Shown here: positions 1 to 7,489 of the stretch, piece after piece | Position numbering within the stretch: position 1 is the first letter of the stretch | How the letters are laid out: every line of letters starts with the position of its first letter | Origin: a bacterium 210820-DFI.6.37 | Lineage (GTDB): Bacteria; Bacillota; Clostridia; Peptostreptococcales; Anaerovoracaceae | Reading direction: 5' to 3' | Length of the DNA: 64,000 nucleotides | Assembly (NCBI GenBank): GCA_020558355.1 | Contig: JAJCKG010000002.1 | Location: forward strand, 186,001-250,000 | Position numbers and translations under genes: made by a program | The notes under the pieces: generated by a model | What the model was told of the DNA's origin: nothing | Databases searched by the model: none | What the model saw: the letters and a program-made list of their open reading frames with translations, nothing else

Positions 1-240
1 ACCATCCATCAGCCCTCCGCCAAAAAGCTGACAGGCGGCTCTTATCAGTTTCACAAGGCGCAGGATACCCAAATACCCTGTCTTGCTCTGGATGTGCTGG
101 AAAAGGGAAAAGCCATCGCGGGAGTTACAGCGGGTCCGGCTCTGGACAAGCAGCTGGCGGTCAACGGAGTAGAGTATATGCTGTATTACTACGGCTTTCC
201 GCAGACCTGTAAGGTTTCCAGTGTGCCGCTGCGGTACTGA
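1..240 (+). CDS. C-terminal part of an unrecognised protein (cut by window start)
   Basis: An open frame runs from the first base to a TGA at 238-240 and encodes 79 residues ending in VSSVPLRY. The codon pattern resembles the neighbouring genes, so I treat it as the tail of a real gene. I do not recognise a family, and there is no clear membrane segment or Cys cluster. It converges on the minus-strand ABC permease gene, with only 23 bases between the two stops and no obvious terminator. Confidence 0.5.
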   Translation, partial: TIHQPSAKKLTGGSYQFHKAQDTQIPCLALDVLEKGKAIAGVTAGPALDKQLAVNGVEYMLYYYGFPQTCKVSSVPLRY

Positions 241-263
241 GGGAAGCGGCGGTCTTTCTGAAA

Positions 264-3200
264 TCAGTCCACTGCCTTCATGGATTCCACCATTTGTATC
301 CGGCGCAGCTTAAAGGTCATAAGGAAGTCCACAAGGAAGGAAAACGCCAGTGTAAATCCAGCGGCCAGCAGATAGCTGGACAGGGAGATATCCCGGCCCA
401 TCATCATGTCAGAGGTTTCGGCAATGATAATGACATAGTAGTGCAGGGCTTTCCCGGCGACCAAACCCGCCAGAGCGCCAAGGACAGACAAAATGCTGAT
501 TTCCCGGAAAATATAACGGGCAACCTCCCCGTGATGGTAGCCCAGTACCCGGAGCGTGGCAAGCTCCCGCCCGCGTTCATTAATGTTGATGTTGGTCAGA
601 TTATACAGCACCACCACAGCCAGCGCGCCGGCGCACAGAATCAGGACATAGACAATCAGATTAATGCTGGACAGCATAGTTTCATAGCTTTCCCGGGCCT
701 GAGACGTGAATTCCACAGAGGCCACATAATCGCTGTCCTGCAGGTTCCTCGCGGTTTCATCCTGCGCGTTCAGTCCGGTAATGCCGCTGTCCAGAAGGTA
801 TCCGTTGTAGGCCGGTTCTCCAAAGGCGTCGGTGTACAGCGCTTTTCCAACATAAAGGACAGAGCCTACATAGTTTTCTGTAATACCGGTCAGGGTGAAT
901 TCCGCGGTTTCATCATCGGAATTGGTGAAGGTGAACCGGTCTCCCGGGGACAGCTCCAAAAGCTCCGCCGCTTTTTGGGACATAATAACAGACTGATCTC
1001 CAAAGGCGATGCTCTTTTGGCTCTTTGCGTCCCGCAGTGTTACAAAGTCTGTAAACTGCTGGTTATACTGGGGCACATAAAGAGAAGCGCTGACTTTTTC
1101 TTGTGTTTTCGTTCCCTGGATATCCCCTGACAGATTGCAGATCCGGGCTTTCTTTTTTCCGGAGAGAAAATCATCCAGAACGGAATCGGTCTTGTCTTCG
1201 GAAAGCTCGATTTTCATGTCGTATTTCATGATCTCAGAATACTGTGTCTTTACAATTTCAGAGATGGAATCCCGCAGGCCGAATCCCGCCACCATAAGAG
1301 CTGTGCATCCGGCAATTCCAATAACAGTCATGAATAAATGCTTTTTATAGCGGAAAATATTGCGGGCGGTCGCCTTATGGGAGAAGGAGAGGCGATTCCA
1401 AAGGAATCCCAGCCGTTCCAAAAAGATCCGCTTTCCAGCCTTGGGCGCGCGGGGAACCATAAGAGTCGCTGGCTTTTCCCGCAGCGTGCGGCGGCAGGCC
1501 AGCCAGGTGGCTCCCAGAGTGCAGAGAATCTCAAGGCCGCAGGAAAGAGCGGCGTAAGGAGAATGGAACTGCAGCGTCAGATCCGGCAGAGCGTACTGAG
1601 CGGCATAAGCCTTGTAGATGACCGAAGGCAGCAGATAAAAGCCCGCCGCGAGGCCTGCGATACAGCCCAGCAGTGTAGCGGCGCCGCAGTAGATCAGGTA
1701 TTTTGACATGATCTTGCTTCTGCGGTAGCCCAGCGCCTTCAGGGTGCCGATCTGGATCCGTTCCTCTTCTACCATGCGGGTCATAGTTGTAAGGGAGACC
1801 AGAGCGGCCACCAGGAAAAAGAAGACAGGAAAAACAGTGGCTACCGCGGCCACCTTGTCTACATCCACTTTATAGCGGGCGTAGCTCAGATTGGAATTCC
1901 GGTCCAAAACGTACCACTTTGGTTTTTTGATATCCTTCAGCTTGTCTTCCTGCTGGCTGAGCTTTCTTCCGGCAATGGAAAATTCCGCGTCTGCCGCAAT
2001 GGCCGCGTCCTCATACTTTTCCCGTCCCTTTTCCAGTTTCTTTTCCGCTGTTTCCAGCTTTTTTTCGTTGGCTGTAATTTCTTTTTCCGCTGCGTTAAGT
2101 TTTTTTTCGCTGGAAGCCAGCTCTTTTTCCGTCTGAGCCAGCTTTTTTTTCTGGCTGCTTAGCCGGGCTGATTCCTTTTTCCAGGCCGCCAGTCCTTCGT
2201 CATAAGCTTTAATCTGCGCGAGAGTTTCCTGGGAAAGCTCCGCTCCGGCGGCCTGAGCGGCTTTTGCCTGTTCTACCGCGGCCTTTGAAGCGTCCAGTTC
2301 TTTTTTACTGGCGTCCAGCTGGGCCTGCGCCTGGGACAGCTGCGACTTTCCGGCCGCCAGCTGGTCTTTTCCACTTTGAAGCTGCTTTTTTGCTGTGTCC
2401 AGATCTTTTTTCGCAGTATCCAGATCGTCTGCGCTTTGGCTCAGCTTCTTTTCGTTTTTTTCCAACTTCTTTTCCGTTTTCCCCAGCTGCTTTTCCGCCC
2501 GTTTCTTTTCCTGCTTCAGCTCTTTTTTTGCGTCGTCCAGCTTTTCGCGGGCCTGGGTGTAAATTTCATCATACCGGGCCTGGCTGCGCTCTTTGGCGAT
2601 TTCCTCTATGGAATCCGTGGTTTTTTCGATTAAGGCCTTATATTCATCGGAAAAAGCGCTCTCACTGGTTTTGAGGGTCAGGAAAATATCGGTATAAGCT
2701 TCCAGATTGTAAGCGCTGCTGTCTGTGTAAAGGATCGCGCCTGCCCGTCCGTTTCCGGCGGAAGCGGGCTCTTTGGAGTTGGCGAAATAATAAGGGCTGT
2801 CAACGATCCCCACGATGGTAAAGGTGTCCCGCGCGTAGGTGTCTTTCAGATTTTCCTTTTCAGAAGAAAGGGTCAGCGTATCTCCAATGGTCAGCTGCGA
2901 CATATAGGTGTTGGGCGTTTCGATGACACATTCTGAGGCGGAAGCGGGCATGCGCCCTTTTTGTAACGTCAGTTTGTTGACGCTTTGATTGTCCAGATCA
3001 AGACCATAGAGACGGCCTGTCAAAAGCTCGCCTTCACCGGTGGTCATAAGGATATCCGTCACATAGGCGGGCATAATCTGATCTGTTTCAGGCAAAGCGC
3101 TCAGCGCCTCTACATCTTCATCGGTCAGGCCCATGGTACATTTTATGTCAAAGTCGGACATGGCGTAATCCTTGTAATACGCGTCGGCAGTGGCCTTCAT

Positions 3201-3341
3201 ATCAGGGGTGCAGGATAAAAGCCCCATAAGAAAGCCTACGCCCAGCGCGACAATAGCGATAATCGCCGCAAACCGGCCGAAGCTCTGCCGTATTTCTCTT
3301 ATAACGGTCCGGGTATACATTGTTTTCATAAAGCTCACCAT
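264..3341 (-). CDS. FtsX-family ABC transporter permease with long coiled-coil domain
   Basis: A large membrane permease of 1025 residues in the MacB/FtsX superfamily, predicted to work with the ATPase encoded just upstream. One N-terminal membrane segment (about residues 18-40) is followed by an extracytoplasmic domain. Residues about 255-450 are a Lys/Glu/Ala-rich coiled coil. Membrane helices cluster near 505-620 with the FtsX motif TLKALGYRR, and a second FtsX block near the C-terminus carries LATLRVLGYHH. Two FtsX domains in one chain are typical of Firmicute export or peptide-resistance permeases of this size. The start overlaps the ATPase stop by 7 bases, so the two are translationally coupled. 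The substrate is unknown. Confidence 0.85.
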   Translation of the reverse strand: MVSFMKTMYTRTVIREIRQSFGRFAAIIAIVALGVGFLMGLLSCTPDMKATADAYYKDYAMSDFDIKCTMGLTDEDVEALSALPETDQIMPAYVTDILMTTGEGELLTGRLYGLDLDNQSVNKLTLQKGRMPASASECVIETPNTYMSQLTIGDTLTLSSEKENLKDTYARDTFTIVGIVDSPYYFANSKEPASAGNGRAGAILYTDSSAYNLEAYTDIFLTLKTSESAFSDEYKALIEKTTDSIEEIAKERSQARYDEIYTQAREKLDDAKKELKQEKKRAEKQLGKTEKKLEKNEKKLSQSADDLDTAKKDLDTAKKQLQSGKDQLAAGKSQLSQAQAQLDASKKELDASKAAVEQAKAAQAAGAELSQETLAQIKAYDEGLAAWKKESARLSSQKKKLAQTEKELASSEKKLNAAEKEITANEKKLETAEKKLEKGREKYEDAAIAADAEFSIAGRKLSQQEDKLKDIKKPKWYVLDRNSNLSYARYKVDVDKVAAVATVFPVFFFLVAALVSLTTMTRMVEEERIQIGTLKALGYRRSKIMSKYLIYCGAATLLGCIAGLAAGFYLLPSVIYKAYAAQYALPDLTLQFHSPYAALSCGLEILCTLGATWLACRRTLREKPATLMVPRAPKAGKRIFLERLGFLWNRLSFSHKATARNIFRYKKHLFMTVIGIAGCTALMVAGFGLRDSISEIVKTQYSEIMKYDMKIELSEDKTDSVLDDFLSGKKKARICNLSGDIQGTKTQEKVSASLYVPQYNQQFTDFVTLRDAKSQKSIAFGDQSVIMSQKAAELLELSPGDRFTFTNSDDETAEFTLTGITENYVGSVLYVGKALYTDAFGEPAYNGYLLDSGITGLNAQDETARNLQDSDYVASVEFTSQARESYETMLSSINLIVYVLILCAGALAVVVLYNLTNININERGRELATLRVLGYHHGEVARYIFREISILSVLGALAGLVAGKALHYYVIIIAETSDMMMGRDISLSSYLLAAGFTLAFSFLVDFLMTFKLRRIQMVESMKAVD

Positions 3342-4036
3342 TCGATTTCAGTTACAGGAAGCGGCGTTTCATTGATTTCTACAGAAGCGACGCTTCCGTT
3401 GTGGATGCGGATGACCCGATCAGCCATTGGTGTCAGGGCCTGATTATGGGTAACGATAATGACCGTTTTTTTCATATTCCGGCAGCAGTCCTGCAGCAAT
3501 TTGAGAATGGTCTTTCCTGTGTTGTAGTCCAGCGCCCCAGTAGGTTCGTCACACAGAAGGATCTTCGGGTTCTTTGCGAGGGCTCTGGCAATGGATACCC
3601 GCTGCTGCTCTCCTCCGGAAAGCTGTGCGGGAAAGTTATCCATTCTTTCTCCCAGCCCGACAGCTTCCAGGACCCAGACCGGATCCAGAGGCTCTCTGCA
3701 GATCTCTGAAGCCAGCTCTACATTTTCCAGCGCGGTCAGGTTCTGAACCAGATTATAGAACTGAAAAACAAAGCCTACGTCATGGCGGCGGTAATCCGTC
3801 AGCTGACGGTCGTTCATATTGCTGATTTCCCGTTCATCCAGAAGGACTGTCCCCTCATCGCAGGAGTCCATGCCGCCTAAAATATTGAGCACTGTAGTTT
3901 TTCCGGCTCCGCTGGGGCCCACGATAACGCAGAATTCTCCCTGCTGGATTTCAAATGTTACATGATCCGACGCAGCGATGCTCTGATCGCCCATATGATA
4001 AAACTTGCAGACATCTTTAAAAGTTACATAAGCCAT
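3335..4036 (-). CDS. ABC transporter ATP-binding protein (MacB/LolD type)
   Basis: A 233-residue nucleotide-binding subunit that should power the FtsX permease encoded directly downstream. It has a Walker A motif GPSGAGKTT near residue 40, the signature LSGGEQQR near 140, Walker [10 protein letters not shown] near 158 followed by the D-loop ALD, and the switch histidine in VIIVTHN. Length and motifs match the FtsE/LolD/MacB family. A GGGAGG ribosome binding site lies about 6 bases before the ATG. The promoter region contains a perfect inverted repeat (annotated separately), which suggests local repressor control, although no regulator gene is adjacent. Confidence 0.93.
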   Translation of the reverse strand: MAYVTFKDVCKFYHMGDQSIAASDHVTFEIQQGEFCVIVGPSGAGKTTVLNILGGMDSCDEGTVLLDEREISNMNDRQLTDYRRHDVGFVFQFYNLVQNLTALENVELASEICREPLDPVWVLEAVGLGERMDNFPAQLSGGEQQRVSIARALAKNPKILLCDEPTGALDYNTGKTILKLLQDCCRNMKKTVIIVTHNQALTPMADRVIRIHNGSVASVEINETPLPVTEIEW

Positions 4037-4061
4037 TTGAAGGTCCTCCCATTTCCTGTTA

Positions 4062-4101
4062 ATTATACTATACTATACTTTGCCGTCGGAAACAATCCGA
4101 C
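4062..4101 (-). promoter_or_regulatory. Promoter -10 and palindromic operator candidate of the ABC transporter
   Basis: On the minus strand a TATAAT (4062-4067) precedes the ATPase gene, amid a repeated TATAC tract. Where the -35 should be there is a perfect inverted repeat GTCGGA-aacaa-TCCGAC (4085-4101) instead of a TTGACA-like box. A weak -35 covered by a palindrome is the usual arrangement for a repressed or activated efflux operon. The regulator is not identifiable here. Confidence 0.45.
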
Positions 4102-4159
4102 TTCAAAATTTTCTGATTTTAGAACTCCAAATTTAGCTCCGAATACAATAGAGAAAGCC

Positions 4160-4188
4160 AAGACAGAGCCCGGCGTTTGTGGTATAAT
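4160..4188 (+). promoter_or_regulatory. Promoter of the LysO-type exporter pair
   Basis: An AAGACA (4160-4165) and a TATAAT (4183-4188) are separated by 17 bases. The leader that follows (to 4302) contains a GC-rich hairpin, GGGCCG 4218-4223 with CGGCCC 4236-4241. The leader is too short and lacks the conserved parts of a lysine riboswitch. Confidence 0.5.
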
Positions 4189-4302
4189 ATCCAGGTATGA
4201 TTTAATCGGTATATAAAGGGCCGCCCGGGTCAGGCCGGCCCAGCCGCTTTAGAACTCTGGAAACCGATGGAACTGAATTTCAGAAAGGAGAAAAGGATCA
4301 AT

Positions 4303-4605
4303 ATGAAACTGCTGGCACTCTATTTGGCAGTAACCCTTATTGGTTATTTTGTGGGAAGCAAAACCCGAACTTCAGAAAAATCGCTTGGCTGGACAGGGAA
4401 GGTACAGCTGATCGCCATTATCATTCTGGTGTTTACCATGGGAAGCCGGATCGGAGCGGATAAGAGCATTATAGCGTCTCTTGACTCTATCGGCGTTACA
4501 GCCCTTGTGATCACAGTCTTTATTTTCGCGGGCAGTGTAGCTTTCGTATTTCTGACGAGAAAGCTGTTTGGCTTTGATAAGGAGGGGGTAAGAAAGGATG
4601 ACTAA
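4303..4605 (+). CDS. LysO-family lysine exporter, N-terminal subunit
   Basis: A 100-residue membrane protein with about three hydrophobic segments, matching the N-terminal part of LysO (DUF340), which exports lysine and toxic analogues in enterobacteria. I chose the ATG at 4303 because GAAAGGAGA lies about 11 bases upstream. The longer frame starting at 4267 has no ribosome binding site. In E. coli LysO is a single chain of about 300 residues. Here the family is split into two genes that overlap by 8 bases, a common arrangement in Firmicutes. The motif FTMGSRIGAD is typical of the family. Confidence 0.75.
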   Translation: MKLLALYLAVTLIGYFVGSKTRTSEKSLGWTGKVQLIAIIILVFTMGSRIGADKSIIASLDSIGVTALVITVFIFAGSVAFVFLTRKLFGFDKEGVRKDD

Positions 4606-5194
4606 AGCGATTTTGATTTCTGTAGTCTGCGGAATGCTGGCAGGGTACTTTTTTCTGCCGGGCTGGTTTATGGATATCTCCGGCGATGTGCTGGTAGTGG
4701 GGCTTTGTGTTCTGCTGTTTTTTGTGGGGCTGGATATCGGAAGAGAAGGAACGGTAGCAAGAAATTTTAAAAAAGCTGGTTGGAGAGTTCTTGTTTTTCC
4801 TTTTGCCATTATCATCGGAACTTTTGCTGGATCTCTGGCGGCGGGGCTGATTCTGCCGTCCCTGGGCTTTCGGGACGCCCTTGCGGTAGGCTCCGGCTTT
4901 GGCTGGTATACGCTGGCTCCGGTTATGCTGGCGGAATATTCCACAAAGGTCAGCGCTGTTTCTTTCATGCATAATGTGATGCGGGAGCTGTTTGGCATCC
5001 TGCTGATCCCAATCGTAGCCAAAAAAGTGGGGTATATTGAAACCATCAGTCTTCCGGGAGCCGCATCCATGGATGTGTGCCTGCCGATTGTAGAGAAAGC
5101 CACCAGAGGCGATATTGCCGTATATTCGTTTATTTCCGGCGTAGTTCTGAGCATTGCGGTGCCGGTATTAGTTGGATTTATAGCCGGTGTGTAA
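4598..5194 (+). CDS. LysO-family lysine exporter, C-terminal subunit
   Basis: A 198-residue integral membrane protein with about six hydrophobic segments, corresponding to the larger C-terminal part of LysO/DUF340. The family pattern LFFVGLDIGR near residue 50 and the GFGWYTLAPVML region near 105 are recognisable. It starts inside the preceding gene (8-base overlap) behind an AGGAGGGGG ribosome binding site, so the two halves should be made together and assemble into one transporter in the cytoplasmic membrane. Lysine as substrate is inferred from the family only. Confidence 0.78.
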   Translation: MTKAILISVVCGMLAGYFFLPGWFMDISGDVLVVGLCVLLFFVGLDIGREGTVARNFKKAGWRVLVFPFAIIIGTFAGSLAAGLILPSLGFRDALAVGSGFGWYTLAPVMLAEYSTKVSAVSFMHNVMRELFGILLIPIVAKKVGYIETISLPGAASMDVCLPIVEKATRGDIAVYSFISGVVLSIAVPVLVGFIAGV

Positions 5195-5222
5195 CGGGCT
5201 GAATAGAATAGGAGTAGAGTAG

Positions 5223-6065
5223 ATGAAAAAATTAAATGTATTTAAAGGAAGCGACAAATACGTTGTGACAAAAGAGCTGATGAATGCGGTCAATGTTTCG
5301 ATCGCTTTGGAAAAGCCTTTGCTGATCAAGGGGGAACCGGGAACAGGAAAAACCATGCTGGCGGAAGCCATTGCGGAGTCCCTGGATATGGACCTGATCA
5401 TCTGGGGAATCAAGTCCACCACCAAAGCGCAGGAAGGACTTTACGTGTACGACACGGTTCAGAGATTGTATGACAGCCAGTTCGGTGAAGGAAATGTATC
5501 GGATATCAAGCAGTATATCAAGCTGGGTAAGCTGGGGGAAGCCTTTTCCTCGGATAAGCAGGTGGTTCTGCTGATCGATGAAATCGACAAAGCGGATTTG
5601 GAGTTTCCAAATGACCTGCTGTGGGAGCTGGATAAGATGGAATTTTACATCAATGAGACAAAGGAAACCATCAAAACAAAACACAGACCTATCGTGATTA
5701 TTACCTCCAACGCGGAAAAAGAACTGCCGGACGCTTTTCTGCGCCGCTGTATTTTCCACTATATCGAATTTCCAAACGCGGAGAAGATGGAGGAGATCGT
5801 AAAGGTACACTTTGGCGATATCGATAAAAAGCTGTGCGAAAAAGCCATGGAAGCCTTCTATGAGATCAGAAATATGAAAGAGCTGCAGAAAAAGCCAAGC
5901 ACCTCCGAGCTGCTGGATTGGCTCCAGGCCCTTATGATCAGCGGCGTAAAGCTGGATACCATCAAGGATGAGATCCCGTTTGTGGGCGTTCTGCTGAAGA
6001 AAAACCAGGATATCGACATCATGCGCGAGATTAAGGAAAAGGGATACTCGCTGAAGAGGTGGTAA
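5223..6065 (+). CDS. MoxR-type AAA ATPase
   Basis: A 280-residue AAA+ ATPase of the MoxR group, whose members act as chaperones with a von Willebrand factor A partner. Walker A is GEPGTGKT at residues 37-44 and Walker B is VVLLIDEIDKAD at 113-124, followed by a sensor region ITSNAEKELPDAFLRRC with the expected arginine finger. A good ribosome binding site (AGGAG) precedes the ATG. The stop is one base from the start of the VWA gene, so the pair is an operon. The client protein is unknown; related pairs help mature metal enzymes or complexes. Confidence 0.9.
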   Translation: MKKLNVFKGSDKYVVTKELMNAVNVSIALEKPLLIKGEPGTGKTMLAEAIAESLDMDLIIWGIKSTTKAQEGLYVYDTVQRLYDSQFGEGNVSDIKQYIKLGKLGEAFSSDKQVVLLIDEIDKADLEFPNDLLWELDKMEFYINETKETIKTKHRPIVIITSNAEKELPDAFLRRCIFHYIEFPNAEKMEEIVKVHFGDIDKKLCEKAMEAFYEIRNMKELQKKPSTSELLDWLQALMISGVKLDTIKDEIPFVGVLLKKNQDIDIMREIKEKGYSLKRW

Positions 6066-6066
6066 T

Positions 6067-7260
6067 GTGTTTTTAGAATTCTTTTATCTCCTCAGGGCCA
6101 AGGGTCTTGAGGTTTCCATCAATGAATGGATGGCGCTGGTGGAAGCGCTGGACAAGGGTTTGGCCCAGTCTTCCCTGACCGGATTTTATCACCTGTGCCG
6201 GAGCGTCATCATAAAAAGCGAAGCTGACTACGACAAATTTGACGCGGTCTTTGCTGAATATTTTAAGAACGTACAGACGCCGGAGGACCTGCCGGAGGAA
6301 TTCTGGAATTGGCTGTCGGACGGTGAACGGGAACGGGATATCAACGATAAAGGCGATGGGGATGACTTTTTCCGGGAGCTGGATGAGATCCTGCAGATGT
6401 TTTATGAGCGGATACAGGAGCAGAAGGAAAAGCATCACGGCGGAAACTACTGGATCGGAACCGGCGGTACTTCCACCATGGGCCGGGGAGGCTATAACAA
6501 ACAGGGAATCCGGGTTGGCGGAAAAGGCCGTCACAAGTCTGCGGTCCAGATCGCCGGCGAGCGAAATTTCAGAGACTTCCGTCAAGACAATATTTTGGAT
6601 ATCCGGCAGTTTCAGATGGCGTTCCGAAAGCTGCGCCAGTATTCCTCCAGAGTGGAAGGGGAAAAGACGGAGCTGGACATCGATCAGACCATCGATAAGA
6701 CCTGCGAGAATGCAGGGCTTCTTCAGATCGTTTATGACAAGCCCCGGAAAAATACAGTAAAGATCCTGCTTCTCATTGACTCGGACGGCTCCATGCTGCC
6801 TTACAGCAGGCTCTGCAATCAGCTGTTTCAGGCTCTGAGAAAGTCCAACCATTTTAAAGATCTGCAGGTGTACTATTTCCACAATTGTATCTACGATAAC
6901 CTGTACAACAACCCGTTTTGCAAGCGGGGCGACTGGGTGGACACCAACTGGGTTTTAGGCAATCTGGACAGCGAATATAAGGTCATCTTTGTAGGCGACG
7001 CGGCAATGGCTCCGTCAGAGCTTTACAGAAAAGGCGGCAATTCCGTCATCGGACTTTGGAACAAGGAGCTGGGCATCGAGTGGCTCCAGAAATTCAAGCG
7101 CCGCTATAAAAAGCAGATATGGCTCAACCCTATCCGGCAGGCCGAGTGGGAATGGACCTATGGAGCGCAGACCATCCAGGCCATCGGCGATGTGTTCCCT
7201 ATGTTTGAATTGTCACTGGACGGGCTGGAACAGGGGATTAAAAAGCTGCTGGTAAAATAA
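6067..7260 (+). CDS. VWA domain protein, CoxE-like partner of the MoxR ATPase
   Basis: A 397-residue cytoplasmic protein. The N-terminal half is helical and charged, with a Gly-rich stretch around residues 125-155. The C-terminal half is a von Willebrand A domain with a metal-site motif DSDGSM at residues 238-243, a variant of DxSxS in which the middle Ser is Asp. The start is GTG at 6067 with GAGGTGG just upstream inside the end of the ATPase gene. The order MoxR then VWA is the standard pairing, and the VWA protein probably ties the ATPase to its client. Confidence 0.85.
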   Translation: MFLEFFYLLRAKGLEVSINEWMALVEALDKGLAQSSLTGFYHLCRSVIIKSEADYDKFDAVFAEYFKNVQTPEDLPEEFWNWLSDGERERDINDKGDGDDFFRELDEILQMFYERIQEQKEKHHGGNYWIGTGGTSTMGRGGYNKQGIRVGGKGRHKSAVQIAGERNFRDFRQDNILDIRQFQMAFRKLRQYSSRVEGEKTELDIDQTIDKTCENAGLLQIVYDKPRKNTVKILLLIDSDGSMLPYSRLCNQLFQALRKSNHFKDLQVYYFHNCIYDNLYNNPFCKRGDWVDTNWVLGNLDSEYKVIFVGDAAMAPSELYRKGGNSVIGLWNKELGIEWLQKFKRRYKKQIWLNPIRQAEWEWTYGAQTIQAIGDVFPMFELSLDGLEQGIKKLLVK

Positions 7261-7328
7261 GGCTATCGAAGAAGACGAATTGAAAAGGGATAGGCAGAAA
7301 GATTCCTCTCCAGCCCCGTCCGCAACCC

Positions 7329-7346
7329 AAAACGTGTAAAATCGCA
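7329..7346 (+). repeat. Dispersed 18-base motif shared with the sigG 3' region
   Basis: AAAACGTGTAAAATCGCA here is identical to the reverse complement of 48077-48094. The preceding CCC also matches the CCCAAAA-CGTGTAA units at 48003-48017 and 48046-48063. It lies in the 229-base gap between the VWA gene and the accessory AAA gene. Confidence 0.5.
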
Positions 7347-7396
7347 AAATAGAAGAAGGGAGAGTGTCGTTACTGATTTCAAGCATAAAAACAAAG

Positions 7397-7450
7397 TTTC
7401 GAGCGAAAAATTAAAATAGAATTGACATTTTGCTCGAAATACCATATGAT
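7397..7450 (+). promoter_or_regulatory. Promoter inside an inverted repeat (likely autoregulatory operator)
   Basis: A near-consensus promoter, TTGACA (7422-7427), 17 bases, TATGAT (7445-7450), is bracketed by an inverted repeat TTTCGAGC (7397-7404) and GCTCGAAA (7432-7439). The repeat extends inward with AAAA/TTTT. The right arm sits between -35 and -10, the classic position for a repressor. The downstream gene begins with a DNA-binding domain, so autoregulation is plausible. Confidence 0.65.
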
Positions 7451-7489
7451 TTGAGAGATGAGAAACTCTAGCTTCAAAGGAGATGCTTT

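Noticed and set aside
1891..2674. Plus-strand frames across the coiled coil of the FtsX permease
   Set aside because: They are Ser/Phe-rich shadows of the Lys/Glu-rich minus-strand gene and lack ribosome binding sites.
4189..4302. Lysine riboswitch upstream of the LysO-type genes
   Set aside because: The leader is only about 110 bases and shows a single GC-rich hairpin, without the five-helix core of the L box.
6073..6882. Long minus-strand frame opposite the VWA gene
   Set aside because: The plus-strand frame has the MIDAS motif and operon context; the minus frame has no recognisable features.
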